A DNA stretch of 50,099 bases from positions 1 through 50,099 of the forward strand of contig DYLW01000015.1 of assembly GCA_020721865.1 (NCBI GenBank), read 5' to 3'. The stretch comes from Leptospira biflexa (GTDB taxonomy: Bacteria; Spirochaetota; Leptospiria; Turneriellales; DYLW01). Both the position numbers and the translations under genes were made by a program. The notes beneath the pieces are model-generated. The model worked only from the letters and a program-made list of their open reading frames with translations. It ran no database searches and had not been told where the DNA came from. How positions within the stretch are numbered: the first letter of the stretch is position 1; every line of letters begins with the position of its first letter. Of this stretch, positions 1-9,303 are shown in pieces.

Positions 1-134
1 AACTTTTGGACGTGTTCCCTGTGCATTCTGATTGGCCAGATTTATGAGTTGTGTGTTATGTTTACGCCACTTTGCCCAGAGCAGATATGACCATTAAGGG
101 AAAAAAATTACAATAAAATAATATCGGAGGTAGC

Positions 135-1358
135 GTGAATAGTAACAAAAAATGGGCATTTCAACTTATTATCACTCTGGGCATTGTCAGTTTGCTCGGC
201 GACATTATTTATGAAGGTGCTCGCGGAGTAAGTGGCCAATATCTGCAAATACTGGGAGTAAACGCTGCGACTGTTGGTTTTGTCGTGGGACTTGGGGAAC
301 TTCTGGGTTACCTTTTTCGTCTTGCTTCCGGATTTTTAGCCGATAAGACAAAATCTTATTGGCTTTTCACCATAGTCGGATATGGACTTTTAATTTCCAT
401 CCCACTCATTTCTTTAACTGGTATATGGCAGATTGTTGCCGTCTTGATAATTCTGGAACGTGTTAGCAAAGGTATTCGAACTCCGGCACGCGACACCATA
501 GCCTCCCATGCGTCCAAACAAATCGGGAGTGGTTATGCTTTTGGCATAGCGGAATTTATTGACCAGATTGGAGCTGTTCTGGGGCCATTGATTTTTACCT
601 ATGTGCTTGTTCGTGCCTCTTCTGGCCAAAATATAATTGCTGCGTACCAGCAGGGCTATGGTTTTACATGGTTACCTTATGTTCTGCTTTTGGGAATGCT
701 CTGGTTTGCTTACACGAGATTTAAAAATTCGGAAGAATTGGAAACTGCTTCTCAACAAAAAGGGGATGACAGGAAAGAATTGCCAAAGGTGTTTTTTCTG
801 TATGCTTTATTTGTCTTTATCTCTACCCTGGGATTTGTCAGTTTTGCTTTGGTGGGTTTCCATTTAAAAAAGCATAATATTTTAAATGATGCATATATTC
901 CGCTTTTGTATGCTTTGACGATGGGAGCAGTCGATGCTATTTTTGGCCTGGTTGCGGGGAAAATATACGACAAGTTAAATAAGCGTTCGGGGAATCAAAA
1001 AAGCGGGCTGGTTTTGTTGCTTGCCATACCAGTATCTGCCGCCTTGATCCCGATTTTTATTTTTTCAGATAAATTGGTTTATGTTATTATTGGAACAGTT
1101 CTTTTCGGTTTTGGCATGGGATTGCAGGAAGTGATTATGAAAGCCGCCGTTGCCGATATGACTCCACTTGCTAAAAGATCAACGGCATACGGAGTGTTTA
1201 ATCTTTCTCTTGGTTTGGCGTTTTTCGTGGGGGGAACGCTGGCTGGATTTTTGTATGATTTTTCCATGAAAATCCTGATTATTTTTCTGACCGCCGAGGA
1301 GTTGATGGCCATCCCGGTATATTATTGGATGAAAAAGACGATGGAAGACAAAAAATAA
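135..1358 (+). CDS. MFS-type transporter, substrate unknown
   Basis: A 407-residue, very hydrophobic protein with about twelve predicted membrane segments, the usual size of a major facilitator superfamily secondary transporter of the inner membrane. A loop near residue 68 (ADKTKSYW) resembles the MFS loop motif after TM2, and around residue 110 RVSKGIRTPARD is a second conserved-looking MFS segment. The start is a GTG with a good ribosome binding site, GGAGG at 126-130. The gene stands alone; 1-134 contains only a 29-codon open tail ending at 90 that I cannot assign. It looks more AT-rich than the following genes and uses GGC more freely for Gly, which may mean separate ancestry. Family assignment is firm; the substrate cannot be read from sequence. 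Confidence 0.85.
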   Translation: MNSNKKWAFQLIITLGIVSLLGDIIYEGARGVSGQYLQILGVNAATVGFVVGLGELLGYLFRLASGFLADKTKSYWLFTIVGYGLLISIPLISLTGIWQIVAVLIILERVSKGIRTPARDTIASHASKQIGSGYAFGIAEFIDQIGAVLGPLIFTYVLVRASSGQNIIAAYQQGYGFTWLPYVLLLGMLWFAYTRFKNSEELETASQQKGDDRKELPKVFFLYALFVFISTLGFVSFALVGFHLKKHNILNDAYIPLLYALTMGAVDAIFGLVAGKIYDKLNKRSGNQKSGLVLLLAIPVSAALIPIFIFSDKLVYVIIGTVLFGFGMGLQEVIMKAAVADMTPLAKRSTAYGVFNLSLGLAFFVGGTLAGFLYDFSMKILIIFLTAEELMAIPVYYWMKKTMEDKK

Positions 1359-1698
1359 GGATTTTTGAAAGATAAAATTCTCCTTGACCCTTTCTCCAAT
1401 TTTCAGAACGAAAAAAATTAAGCCCAATTTTTGTCGTCGGGGTGTTTAATGGCGGATATGAGTTTCCCCCCGGCTATGAGTTAATCCAAATTGCGACGTT
1501 TCACTATTTCTCATATCCACGTTAGAAGACGGCGGGCTTTCTTATGTAACATTATATATCATTTCGGGGTGGTCTCCCAAAAAACAAAGTTCACGGGCAA
1601 TGGATCATTTACCGATGCCATAGACGGATATGCCGGAATGCAAAAATATACTGGACATGGAGAGGACAAAAAAAATAAATAAACCCGAAAGGGAAATT
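1359..1698. other. Gene-free stretch with one inverted repeat
   Basis: No convincing coding region lies here. A 9-base perfect inverted repeat, GGATATGAG at 1454-1462 and CTCATATCC at 1510-1518, is separated by 47 bases. No T-run follows, so it is not an obvious terminator, and I see no good promoter hexamer pair. The region must hold the transcription end of the transporter gene and probably the promoter of the epimerase cluster. Confidence 0.5.
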
Positions 1699-2613
1699 AT
1701 GAAAAAATTTTTGGTCACCGGTGGTGCCGGATTCATCGGGTCACACATCGCAGAAGCCCTGGTTTCCCGGGGCTTTTTTGTTCGTATCCTGGACAATTTG
1801 TCCTCCGGCTCGCGGGAAAATCTTTCTCACCTGCCCCCGGAATCCTTTGATTTTATCAATGGAGACATATATGATTATGAAATCGTTTACGAGTCTATGC
1901 GGGGCACATCGGCGGTTTTCCATGAAGCCGCTCTGGTGTCTGTCCCTGCTTCCATTGAGACACCCCTGGCCAGCGTGAAAAACAATGCCCTGGGTACCAC
2001 CAACATCCTGGAGGCAGCCAGAAAAACAGGAGTCAAAAAAGTTGTTTTTGCCAGCAGTGCGGCGGTCTATGGAAATCCGGATGTGGAGCAGATACCGGAG
2101 ACGGTTCCGGTGGATCCCCTTTCTCCCTATGGGCTGGATAAATTCTATTCGGAGAAAATGGCTCAAATTTATTCCCACCATTACGGGATTTCCGCCATCG
2201 GCCTGCGGTATTTTAATGTGTACGGCGAAAGGCAGAATCCATCGTCTCCGTATTCCGGGGTGCTGAGCATATTTCTGGATCGCGTGCGGAAAAAGGAGAC
2301 CCTGACTGTATATGGAGACGGGGAGCAGACCAGGGATTTTATTTATGTGAAAGATGTAGCCCGTGCAAATCTCGTGGCCATGGAATCTTCTCTCCCGTAT
2401 GGGGTTTTCAATGTGGGCACGGGACATTCTGTTTCTTTGAATGAAGTAATTTCCATTTTGAGAGAAAGTACGGATTATGAGGTGAGGGTGGAATACAAAG
2501 CACCGCGAGCCGGGGATATCCGCAAATCCAGGGCCGATGTGTCTCTCATAAAAAGGGAGCTGGATTTTGAGGCGGAGTATTCTTTCCGGGATGCCTTTCT
2601 GAAGATGGTTTGA
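1699..2613 (+). CDS. NAD-dependent sugar epimerase/dehydratase (extended SDR)
   Basis: Extended short-chain dehydrogenase/reductase acting on a nucleotide sugar, most like UDP-hexose or UDP-N-acetylhexosamine 4-epimerases. The Rossmann motif TGGAGFIG is at residues 7-14, and the catalytic set is Ser119/Ser120, Tyr144 and Lys148 (YGLDK). The downstream RYFNVYG segment is typical of the epimerase group. I start it at the ATG at 1699, which has AAAGGGA just upstream and places the nucleotide loop at the N-terminus. An upstream in-frame ATG at 1630 would add 23 unlike residues. At 304 residues it is slightly short at the C-terminus. Its neighbour, a sugar-phosphate transferase, suggests it supplies a sugar for a surface glycan. 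Exact substrate unknown. Confidence 0.88.
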   Translation: MKKFLVTGGAGFIGSHIAEALVSRGFFVRILDNLSSGSRENLSHLPPESFDFINGDIYDYEIVYESMRGTSAVFHEAALVSVPASIETPLASVKNNALGTTNILEAARKTGVKKVVFASSAAVYGNPDVEQIPETVPVDPLSPYGLDKFYSEKMAQIYSHHYGISAIGLRYFNVYGERQNPSSPYSGVLSIFLDRVRKKETLTVYGDGEQTRDFIYVKDVARANLVAMESSLPYGVFNVGTGHSVSLNEVISILRESTDYEVRVEYKAPRAGDIRKSRADVSLIKRELDFEAEYSFRDAFLKMV

Positions 2614-2712
2614 GAGAGGACCATACGCAGTCCATTTATCATATCCGATTTTAACGCATAAGAAGGAAAATTTTTCTTTTCGCCGGTTTGCCATAATACA
2701 TTCCTGCATCGT

Positions 2713-4128
2713 ATGAAGAATTTGAACAGAAAAAAGAAACTTTTCCAGTTTGTATTTTTTTTTCTGGACGCACTCCTTTTATGGGTTTCCTTCAATGTTT
2801 CTCATTATCTGTGGATAAAGAGCATCCATTCCCAATGGGCACTCATTCCGGAAATGGCGGTTATATGGGGTGTTTTCTTAATGACCGGATTTCTGGCCAG
2901 TGCCTATGATCTCTGGAGCCGGGAGTGGCAGGTTTCCATTGCGGAAAGATTCCTGGTTTCTGTGGTACCGGGAATTTTGATTTCCATATCCGTGACATTT
3001 ATTCTGCCCGCCCGTTATGAGGGTGGCCTTTTGGGCAGGGGACCTTTTCTTTCCGGCCTGCTCATTTTTTCTGTATTGGGATATTTATCCCGCAAGCTGA
3101 TTTTCCATTTTTTTTATCATCAGAATTCCGGATACCGTATTTTATTCATATCCTCGCTCAAGGCTGCGGACGATTTTTTCAGCGACCTTCAGAAAATTCC
3201 GCAGAGGATAGCAATGACTCTATTGTATGATCCTGCCATAAAAAAATCCAGCCGGGAAAACCGGGAAATGCTCCAAAAAGCGGAGGCCTGCCGCATTGTG
3301 GAAAAGGCAGAATCCTGGAATACCCTTTCTGACTATAATGAAAGAAATTTCACTGCCGTGGTGCTGGGCTTGAACACGGTTTTTCCGCAGGACATTGTGG
3401 AGCGGCTGATGGCCATGCGGATGCGAGGGGATGCCATCTATGACATCACGGAATTTTATGAAATGATGTTCCAGAAAATTCCGGTATTCCATATCCGGGA
3501 AGGCTGGTTCATTTTATCCAGCGGATTTAATATTCTGCATGAACCCTTCCGAATTAAAATAAAGCGGGCGTTTGATATTTTTCTTTCTGTGAGCATGCTT
3601 GTATTCAGCTTCCCGTTCTGGATTCTGGCAGCCATTGCCATCAAACTGGAAAGCTCAGGTCCGGTGTTTTTCTCCCAGGAGAGGACTGGAATCAACGACC
3701 GTCCGTTTGTCCTGCATAAATTCCGTTCCATGAGAAAAGATGCGGAAAAAAATGGGGCAAAATGGGCATCCGTGAACGACGCACGGGTGACCCGCATAGG
3801 GAAGATTATCCGTGCCACCCGCATTGATGAGCTACCCCAGCTCTGGAATGTTCTCAAAGGAGATATGAGTTTCATTGGTCCGCGACCGGAGCGTCCTGTG
3901 TTCATCCGTGATCTGGAAAAACAGATACCGTATTACAACCTTCGGCATTTGGTGAAACCCGGTATCACGGGCTGGGCACAGGTGATGTATCCTTACGGGG
4001 CTTCCGTGGAGGACGCCAGGCAGAAGCTGGAGTATGATCTTTATTATATTAAAAATTTCTCCTTTGTTCTGGATATGGACATTGTCCTCAAAACCATACG
4101 AATTGTCCTATTTGGAAAAGGACGTTAA
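2713..4128 (+). CDS. Polyprenyl-phosphate sugar-phosphate transferase (initiating glycosyltransferase)
   Basis: 471 residues with the two-part architecture of initiating exopolysaccharide or O-antigen transferases. Four N-terminal membrane segments lie near residues 10-34, 42-66, 79-99 and 112-134. A cytosolic nucleotide-binding-like middle part follows, then a membrane hairpin near 286-311 and the bacterial sugar transferase domain to the C-terminus. The catalytic Asp372-Glu373 pair sits in the conserved RIDELPQLWN...IGPRPE segment, and the PGITGWAQV motif is at 416-424. It would transfer a sugar phosphate from a UDP-sugar to undecaprenyl phosphate. There is no strong ribosome binding site at the ATG, so the start is less certain than the function. 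It follows the epimerase by 99 bases and likely uses a related sugar. Confidence 0.9.
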   Translation: MKNLNRKKKLFQFVFFFLDALLLWVSFNVSHYLWIKSIHSQWALIPEMAVIWGVFLMTGFLASAYDLWSREWQVSIAERFLVSVVPGILISISVTFILPARYEGGLLGRGPFLSGLLIFSVLGYLSRKLIFHFFYHQNSGYRILFISSLKAADDFFSDLQKIPQRIAMTLLYDPAIKKSSRENREMLQKAEACRIVEKAESWNTLSDYNERNFTAVVLGLNTVFPQDIVERLMAMRMRGDAIYDITEFYEMMFQKIPVFHIREGWFILSSGFNILHEPFRIKIKRAFDIFLSVSMLVFSFPFWILAAIAIKLESSGPVFFSQERTGINDRPFVLHKFRSMRKDAEKNGAKWASVNDARVTRIGKIIRATRIDELPQLWNVLKGDMSFIGPRPERPVFIRDLEKQIPYYNLRHLVKPGITGWAQVMYPYGASVEDARQKLEYDLYYIKNFSFVLDMDIVLKTIRIVLFGKGR

Positions 4129-4141
4129 TTCGGTAAGCTGT

Positions 4142-5359
4142 ATGGAAACGTCCGATTTTATTATTGCCGGTGGCGGAATTATTGGTATCCGGATATCCCT
4201 GGCTCTGCGGGAGAAATATCCCCATGCAAGCATTATTCTATTGGAAAAAGAAAAAACCCCCGGAGAGCATTCCTCCGGACGCAACAGTGGGGTTTTGCAT
4301 GCGGGTTTTTATTATACGGAGAACAGCCTCAAGGCAAAGTTCACCCGTCAGGGGAATGAGGAGCTGACCCGGTATGCCCTTTCCCGAAAGCTGAAAATTA
4401 ACCGTTGCGGAAAGCTGGTGGTGGCACAAAACCCACAGGAAGAGGAAACCCTGCGGCTCTTGCATGAACGGGGAAAAAACAACGGAGTGGATGTTTCCCT
4501 TATCACAGAAAGGGAAGCCCGCCAATTGGAGCCGCGGGTGAAAACCCACGGGAGTGCTCTGTATTCCCCGTCCACATCATCCATAGACCCCAGAGAAATT
4601 GTTCTCACGCTTGCCCATGATGCCGAACAGAAGGGCATTCAAATCCACACGGGAGAAAAATACGTTTCCCGTGAAGGCAAATCGGGCGGGGATGGTGTGT
4701 CCATCAAAACATCCGGGGGGAAATATTCCACGGGATATTTTATCAACGCCGCCGGTTTGTACGCAGATACCATTGCCCATGGTTTTGGGATGGGAACAGA
4801 TTTTATGATTCTCCCCTTCAAGGGGCTGTATCTTTATTCCGCTCCCGTTCCTCACCCGCTGAAGATGCACATTTACCCGGTGCCGGATCTCCGCAATCCG
4901 TTTCTGGGCGTCCACCATACGGTGGATTCCATCGGCCGTAATGAGATTGGTCCCACCGCCATTCCGGCATTCTGGAAAGAAAATTATCGCGGGGTGGGGC
5001 AGTTTAATCTGCGGGAAATGCTCTCCATTCTCTGGACAGAAGGAAGACTTTTTCTGGGATTTGGAAAAAAAGGGTTTGATTTCCGCTCTCTGGCATTGCA
5101 GGAAGTAAAAAAATATTCCCGGTCATATCTGGTGAAAGTGGCTGGAAACCTGGCGGAGGATGTTCAGAAAAAAGATTACACACTCTGGGGTCATCCCGGC
5201 ATTCGTGCCCAGCTTTATAACAAAAAGGAAAACCTTCTGGAAATGGATTTTAAAATGGAATATAACTCCCGCTCCATGCACATTCTGAATGCAGTCTCTC
5301 CCGCCTTCACAGCCAGTGGCCCCTTTGCCCGGTATGTGGTGGAAAAGATTGGGGAATAA
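4142..5359 (+). CDS. lhgO: FAD-dependent oxidoreductase, L-2-hydroxyglutarate oxidase type
   Basis: 405-residue DAO-fold flavoprotein. The FAD-binding GGGIIG is at residues 10-15, followed by an acidic strand end (LLEKE, 34-38). The segment RNSGVLHAGFYY (47-58) and the following SLKAKF closely resemble L-2-hydroxyglutarate oxidases, and the C-terminal LNAVSPAFTAS matches the family ending. Enzymes of this family oxidise L-2-hydroxyglutarate to 2-oxoglutarate, often feeding electrons to quinone. I start at the ATG at 4142, 13 bases after the preceding stop, because it places the flavin loop at the N-terminus. An in-frame start at 4034 would overlap the transferase. Its place behind glycan genes and ahead of nuoA does not settle its job; a related amino-acid or glycerol-phosphate-type substrate is possible. 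Confidence 0.75.
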   Translation: METSDFIIAGGGIIGIRISLALREKYPHASIILLEKEKTPGEHSSGRNSGVLHAGFYYTENSLKAKFTRQGNEELTRYALSRKLKINRCGKLVVAQNPQEEETLRLLHERGKNNGVDVSLITEREARQLEPRVKTHGSALYSPSTSSIDPREIVLTLAHDAEQKGIQIHTGEKYVSREGKSGGDGVSIKTSGGKYSTGYFINAAGLYADTIAHGFGMGTDFMILPFKGLYLYSAPVPHPLKMHIYPVPDLRNPFLGVHHTVDSIGRNEIGPTAIPAFWKENYRGVGQFNLREMLSILWTEGRLFLGFGKKGFDFRSLALQEVKKYSRSYLVKVAGNLAEDVQKKDYTLWGHPGIRAQLYNKKENLLEMDFKMEYNSRSMHILNAVSPAFTASGPFARYVVEKIGE

Positions 5360-5425
5360 ATCCAGTGGCTTCCAACGGTTGCAAAAAAACTTGACGCAGT
5401 CACGCCGGATTTTTGTCTGTCCATC

Positions 5426-5878
5426 ATGCTTGAGCATTTTGGAATTGTCTTCCTCTTTCTGTTTCTGGCATTTGCCATGATTTATGCCGCTATGCTTTTG
5501 GGTAAAGTTCTGCGGCCACACCATCCGGGAGGGCTGAAGAACCAGACCTATGAATGCGGTGAAACCCCCATCGGATCAGCATGGGTGAATTTTAACTCAC
5601 GTTTTTATATTATTGCTTTGATCTTTCTTCTGTTTGATGTGGAAGTGATATTTATTTTCCCGGTGGCCATCGTATATAAAGACTGGATAGCACATAACTT
5701 TGGACTCTTTGCTATGCTGGAAATATTCGTTTTTGTTGTCATATTAATCTTTGCCTTGGTGTACGCTTGGGGCAGGGGAGACCTGAACTGGGTGAAAACC
5801 ATGCAGCGGACAGAAGAAGATCATACAGGAAAATCCGGAAACCTCCCCCGGAGTCTGCAAGGAGAAAAAACGCTATGA
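5426..5878 (+). CDS. nuoA: NADH-quinone oxidoreductase subunit A
   Basis: 150-residue membrane subunit of complex I with three hydrophobic helices. It carries the family signature TYECGE near residue 40, an NFNSRFY segment, and [10 protein letters not shown] near 70-79 with the buried acidic residues typical of NuoA. First of eleven nuo genes in order. Its stop overlaps the ATG of nuoB (ATGA), so the two are probably translated together. No clear ribosome binding site precedes the ATG. The last 30 residues are charged and longer than usual for the family. Confidence 0.95.
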   Translation: MLEHFGIVFLFLFLAFAMIYAAMLLGKVLRPHHPGGLKNQTYECGETPIGSAWVNFNSRFYIIALIFLLFDVEVIFIFPVAIVYKDWIAHNFGLFAMLEIFVFVVILIFALVYAWGRGDLNWVKTMQRTEEDHTGKSGNLPRSLQGEKTL

Positions 5879-6351
5879 ATTTATACCAAAATCTCCCAGA
5901 CAATGTTCTGGTCACCACCGTTGACGGAGTGTTAAACTGGAGCCGGAAAAATTCACTCTGGTATCTCACCTTTGGCTTGGCCTGTTGTGCCATTGAGTTT
6001 ATGCAGACCGCCGGGCCTCGGGCAGACCTAGACCGATTTGGAATGGCCCCCCGTGCGACCCCACGCCAGGCAGACCTGATCATTATCAATGGCACTCTGA
6101 CCTATAAAATGGCTTCCCGGGTGAGGATGCTGTATGAGCAGATGCCGGAGCCCCGTTATGTGGTTTCCATGGGGTCCTGTGCAAATTCCGGAGGATTATT
6201 CCAGAAAGGGTATTCCGTCCTCAAGGGAGTGGATCAAATTCTACCCGTGGATATGTACGTGCCGGGCTGTCCTCCGCGTCCGGAAGCATTGCTCCATGGA
6301 CTGGTGGAACTGCAGAAGAAAATCCAGCGGGAAAAATATTTAAGGAAATAA
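5875..6351 (+). CDS. nuoB: NADH-quinone oxidoreductase subunit B (cluster N2)
   Basis: 158-residue peripheral subunit that binds the terminal 4Fe-4S cluster N2 next to the quinone site. The adjacent cysteine pair (LACCAIEF), the [10 protein letters not shown] cysteine and the final GCPPRP cysteine are all present, so the four ligands are intact. The ATG at 5875 overlaps the nuoA stop; a longer in-frame reading from 5767 lies inside nuoA and is discarded. Sits between nuoA and nuoC in canonical order. Confidence 0.96.
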   Translation: MNLYQNLPDNVLVTTVDGVLNWSRKNSLWYLTFGLACCAIEFMQTAGPRADLDRFGMAPRATPRQADLIIINGTLTYKMASRVRMLYEQMPEPRYVVSMGSCANSGGLFQKGYSVLKGVDQILPVDMYVPGCPPRPEALLHGLVELQKKIQREKYLRK

Positions 6352-6380
6352 CGCCCAGAAGTGGTCAAAGAGGCAGCAGA

Positions 6381-6947
6381 ATGGAAATAGATATCAACCT
6401 CATCCAAAAATTCAACACGGAGATGGCGGAGCTCACAGAAACCCGGGATTTTGATAGGGAAAATCTGGCCGATGGAGCTGTACTGCCGTTTATCCGTGTT
6501 AAGAAAGATAAAATTACCCAGGCCATCGCGTTTCTGAAAGAAAAAGAAGCGTACTCCATGAATTATCTGAATTCCATTTCCGGGGTTCATATTGTCCGCT
6601 CCGGAGAAACGGGATTGCAATCCATCGGGGTGGATGTGGTGTACCATCTTTATTCCATGTCTGCCAGGAGGGGGCTCTGTGTAAAAGCCTTTGTGGAGGA
6701 TATGGTGCCCTCCCTTCCCACCATAGATACGTTATACCGCAGTGCCAATTGGTTTGAAAGAGAAATTTTTGATTTATTTGGTGTCCATTTTGAAGGCAGC
6801 CGGGACGAACGCCGGATTATGCTGCCACCGGATTGGGTCGGGTTCCCGCTACGTAAGGATTATAAAGAAGGATCCATGTACAATAATATGCCCACAACCC
6901 GTCCCAGCGAGCTGGAAGCCGCCAATATTCTACGGCAGGGGAATTAA
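6381..6947 (+). CDS. nuoC: NADH-quinone oxidoreductase subunit C
   Basis: 188-residue 30-kDa-type subunit of the connecting module. The signature ANWFEREIFDLFGVHFEGS is near residues 120-138, followed by RRIMLPPDW and PLRKDY. AAAGAGG at 6367-6373 is a good ribosome binding site for the ATG at 6381. The stop is followed immediately by the nuoD ATG with no gap. C and D are separate here, not fused as in Escherichia coli. Confidence 0.95.
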   Translation: MEIDINLIQKFNTEMAELTETRDFDRENLADGAVLPFIRVKKDKITQAIAFLKEKEAYSMNYLNSISGVHIVRSGETGLQSIGVDVVYHLYSMSARRGLCVKAFVEDMVPSLPTIDTLYRSANWFEREIFDLFGVHFEGSRDERRIMLPPDWVGFPLRKDYKEGSMYNNMPTTRPSELEAANILRQGN

Positions 6948-8105
6948 ATGCAAACCTTACAGATAAATGACTATAAACCGGAATTGATTCCCATCTCATC
7001 TGATGAAATTGAATTGAATATGGGTCCCCACCACCCTGCTACCCATGGGGTGATCCGCATCGTGCTGAAAATGGACGGAGAGATTGTCAAATCGGCCAAG
7101 CCGGATGTGGGTTATCTGCACCGGAGTATTGAAAAAATCGGGGAGTTGGTTACCTATGCGGGTTTCATGCCCTATACAGACCGGGTGGACTATCTGGCCT
7201 CTGTAAACTGCAATGTGGGTTACGCTCTGGCAGTGGAAAAGCTGGCACAGATTGAGGTCCCGGAGCGGGCACAATATCTGCGGGTTATTGGCAATGAAAT
7301 GATCCGTATTTCTTCCCACTTGCTGTCCCTGGGGATTTATACCATGGATATTGGTGCGTTTACCCCTTTGGTCCATGCCTTCCGGGAAAGGGAAGTCTTC
7401 AATGACCTTATGGAAATGATGGCCGGTGCCCGTCTCACCCACAACTATGCCCGTCTGGGTGGAGTGTACAAGGATGTGAACGATGGTTTTTTTGAAAAAA
7501 TGGAGAAACAACTGGACCATTTTGATAACTTCTTGGTGGAATTTGATAATCTCATTTCCTTTAACCAGATTTTTGTACAACGCAATAAAAACATCGGAAT
7601 TATTTCCGCTGAGGATGCCATCAACTACTCGTTCTCCGGGCCCAATCTGCGGGCATCCGGGGTGAACTTTGACATCCGCAAGGCAGAGCCATATTTGGTC
7701 TATGATAAACTGAATTTTGATATTCCAGTGGGCAGGGGGGTTGTGGGATCTCTGGGGGATTCCTTTGACCGTTATTATCTGCGAATTGAAGAGATGAAGC
7801 AATCGGCCCGGATTATACGCCAGGCAATGTCCCAGATCCCGGATGGGGAAATTCAGTCCAAAATTTCCAAAAAGTTTGTTCCGCCTGCGGGAGAAATTTA
7901 TATGAGAACGGAGGCCCCGCGCGGAGAGCTGGGGTATTACATCATCTCCGATGGAAAATCGGTTTCTCCGGCCAGAATAAAAATCCGGACTGGTTCATTT
8001 ACCGCCATGACGGCTCTGGAGTATATGCTGCCCGGAATGATGATCGCGGACGTGGTGGCCTTTTTCTCCAGCTTGGATGTGGTGGCTCCGGAAATTGACA
8101 GGTGA
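6948..8105 (+). CDS. nuoD: NADH-quinone oxidoreductase subunit D
   Basis: 385-residue 49-kDa-type subunit that forms the quinone pocket with NuoB. GPHHPATHGV is near residue 25, and the quinone-site histidines lie in this segment. DVGYLHRSIEK and the C-terminal PEIDR end are typical of the family. The ATG directly abuts the nuoC stop. The gene that follows is nuoH rather than nuoE, so the NADH-oxidising module genes are absent from this position. Confidence 0.96.
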   Translation: MQTLQINDYKPELIPISSDEIELNMGPHHPATHGVIRIVLKMDGEIVKSAKPDVGYLHRSIEKIGELVTYAGFMPYTDRVDYLASVNCNVGYALAVEKLAQIEVPERAQYLRVIGNEMIRISSHLLSLGIYTMDIGAFTPLVHAFREREVFNDLMEMMAGARLTHNYARLGGVYKDVNDGFFEKMEKQLDHFDNFLVEFDNLISFNQIFVQRNKNIGIISAEDAINYSFSGPNLRASGVNFDIRKAEPYLVYDKLNFDIPVGRGVVGSLGDSFDRYYLRIEEMKQSARIIRQAMSQIPDGEIQSKISKKFVPPAGEIYMRTEAPRGELGYYIISDGKSVSPARIKIRTGSFTAMTALEYMLPGMMIADVVAFFSSLDVVAPEIDR

Positions 8106-8106
8106 T

Positions 8107-9279
8107 ATGATGGAATGGAACACAATTTACATACTCATTTACGCAGTGGTATATCTGGTGGTGGTTTCGGTGGCCACCGGGGTTATTACCGTGGTGGAAA
8201 GACGGGTAGCCGGACGCATGCAGTCCCGGATTGGGCCCAACCGGGTGGGTCCGCAGGGGAGCCTCCAGTGGCTGGCAGACGGCCTCAAGGCAATCCAGAA
8301 AGAAGATATTATTACCAATAACACCAACGTCCTGCTGTTTAAGATGGCCCCCTATTTTGTGTTTATGGGAATGTTTGCCACTTGGGTGGCTATTCCCTTG
8401 GGTGTAACCACCATCATGGCAGATATCAATGTGGGGATTTTTTATATTTTGGCTATCACATCCATCGTGGTGTTGGGGCTGGTCATGGCTGGTTGGTCTT
8501 CCAACAACAAATGGTCCCTCATCGGCGGGATGCGTAGTGCCGCCCAGTTAGTGAGTTATGAGATACCCACAGCCATATCCGTTTTTGTGGTCATTCTTCT
8601 GGTGGGTAGCCTGAGCATGCAGGACATAATCAAGGCACAGGGGGCAAATTTCTGGGATTGGATGATTTTCCGGAATCCCTTCACTTTTGTTACATTTTTC
8701 ATATTTTTTACTTCCTCGTTGGCAGAAGGTAACCGGGTTCCCTTTGATATTCCGGAAGCGGAGAGTGAGCTTGTTTCCGGATATAATACAGAATATTCCG
8801 GAATGCGGTTTCTGTGGTTTTTCTTTGCGGAATACGCCAATCTGTTTGTCATGGGGGCGTTGATCACCACCCTGTTTCTGGGTGGCTGGCAAATCTGGGA
8901 TTGGGCACGTCTGGGAGTGAATTTGTCTCTTCCGGGAATTGCCTTTCCGGTTTATGTGGAACTGGGCGGTATTATCTGGTATTTGGTTAAAGTGAATATA
9001 ATTGTTTTTCTGGTAATCCAGCTCCGATGGACACTGCCACGGCTGAGGGTGGATCAGTTGATGATGATTTGCTGGAAATATCTGGTACCCATGGGGTTCA
9101 TTTCCGCCATTGGGGTGGTTTTCTGGATGTACTTTTTTCCGGAAGGTTCCACCGCAGATAAAATAACCCGCTATGCTATGTTTGCGGTTGGATTGGGCAT
9201 TTTTACTTTGTTCGCATGGAAGGTATTGAAAAACCTGGTGACCATGAAACAAAAAATAAATCTGAACCCGTTTATGTGA
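8107..9279 (+). CDS. nuoH: NADH-quinone oxidoreductase subunit H
   Basis: 390-residue membrane subunit that anchors the peripheral arm and forms part of the quinone channel. RIGPNRVGPQG is near residue 40, and the loop AEGNRVPFDIPEAESELV with its essential acidic residues is intact. Eight or more membrane helices are evident. Two adjacent ATG codons at 8107 and 8110 are possible starts, with AGGTGAT just upstream. A longer reading from 8077 lies within nuoD. It is a little longer than usual at the C-terminus. Confidence 0.95.
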   Translation: MMEWNTIYILIYAVVYLVVVSVATGVITVVERRVAGRMQSRIGPNRVGPQGSLQWLADGLKAIQKEDIITNNTNVLLFKMAPYFVFMGMFATWVAIPLGVTTIMADINVGIFYILAITSIVVLGLVMAGWSSNNKWSLIGGMRSAAQLVSYEIPTAISVFVVILLVGSLSMQDIIKAQGANFWDWMIFRNPFTFVTFFIFFTSSLAEGNRVPFDIPEAESELVSGYNTEYSGMRFLWFFFAEYANLFVMGALITTLFLGGWQIWDWARLGVNLSLPGIAFPVYVELGGIIWYLVKVNIIVFLVIQLRWTLPRLRVDQLMMICWKYLVPMGFISAIGVVFWMYFFPEGSTADKITRYAMFAVGLGIFTLFAWKVLKNLVTMKQKINLNPFM

Positions 9280-9303
9280 GTTTGGAGTTTGAGGATATAG
9301 AAA

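Noticed and set aside
1741..2709. A 322-codon minus-strand frame opposite the epimerase
   Set aside because: The plus-strand epimerase has intact catalytic residues; the antisense product has no family features and is a shadow.
6996..7802. A 268-codon minus-strand frame opposite nuoD
   Set aside because: nuoD is unambiguous; the antisense frame is rich in His and Gln without any domain.
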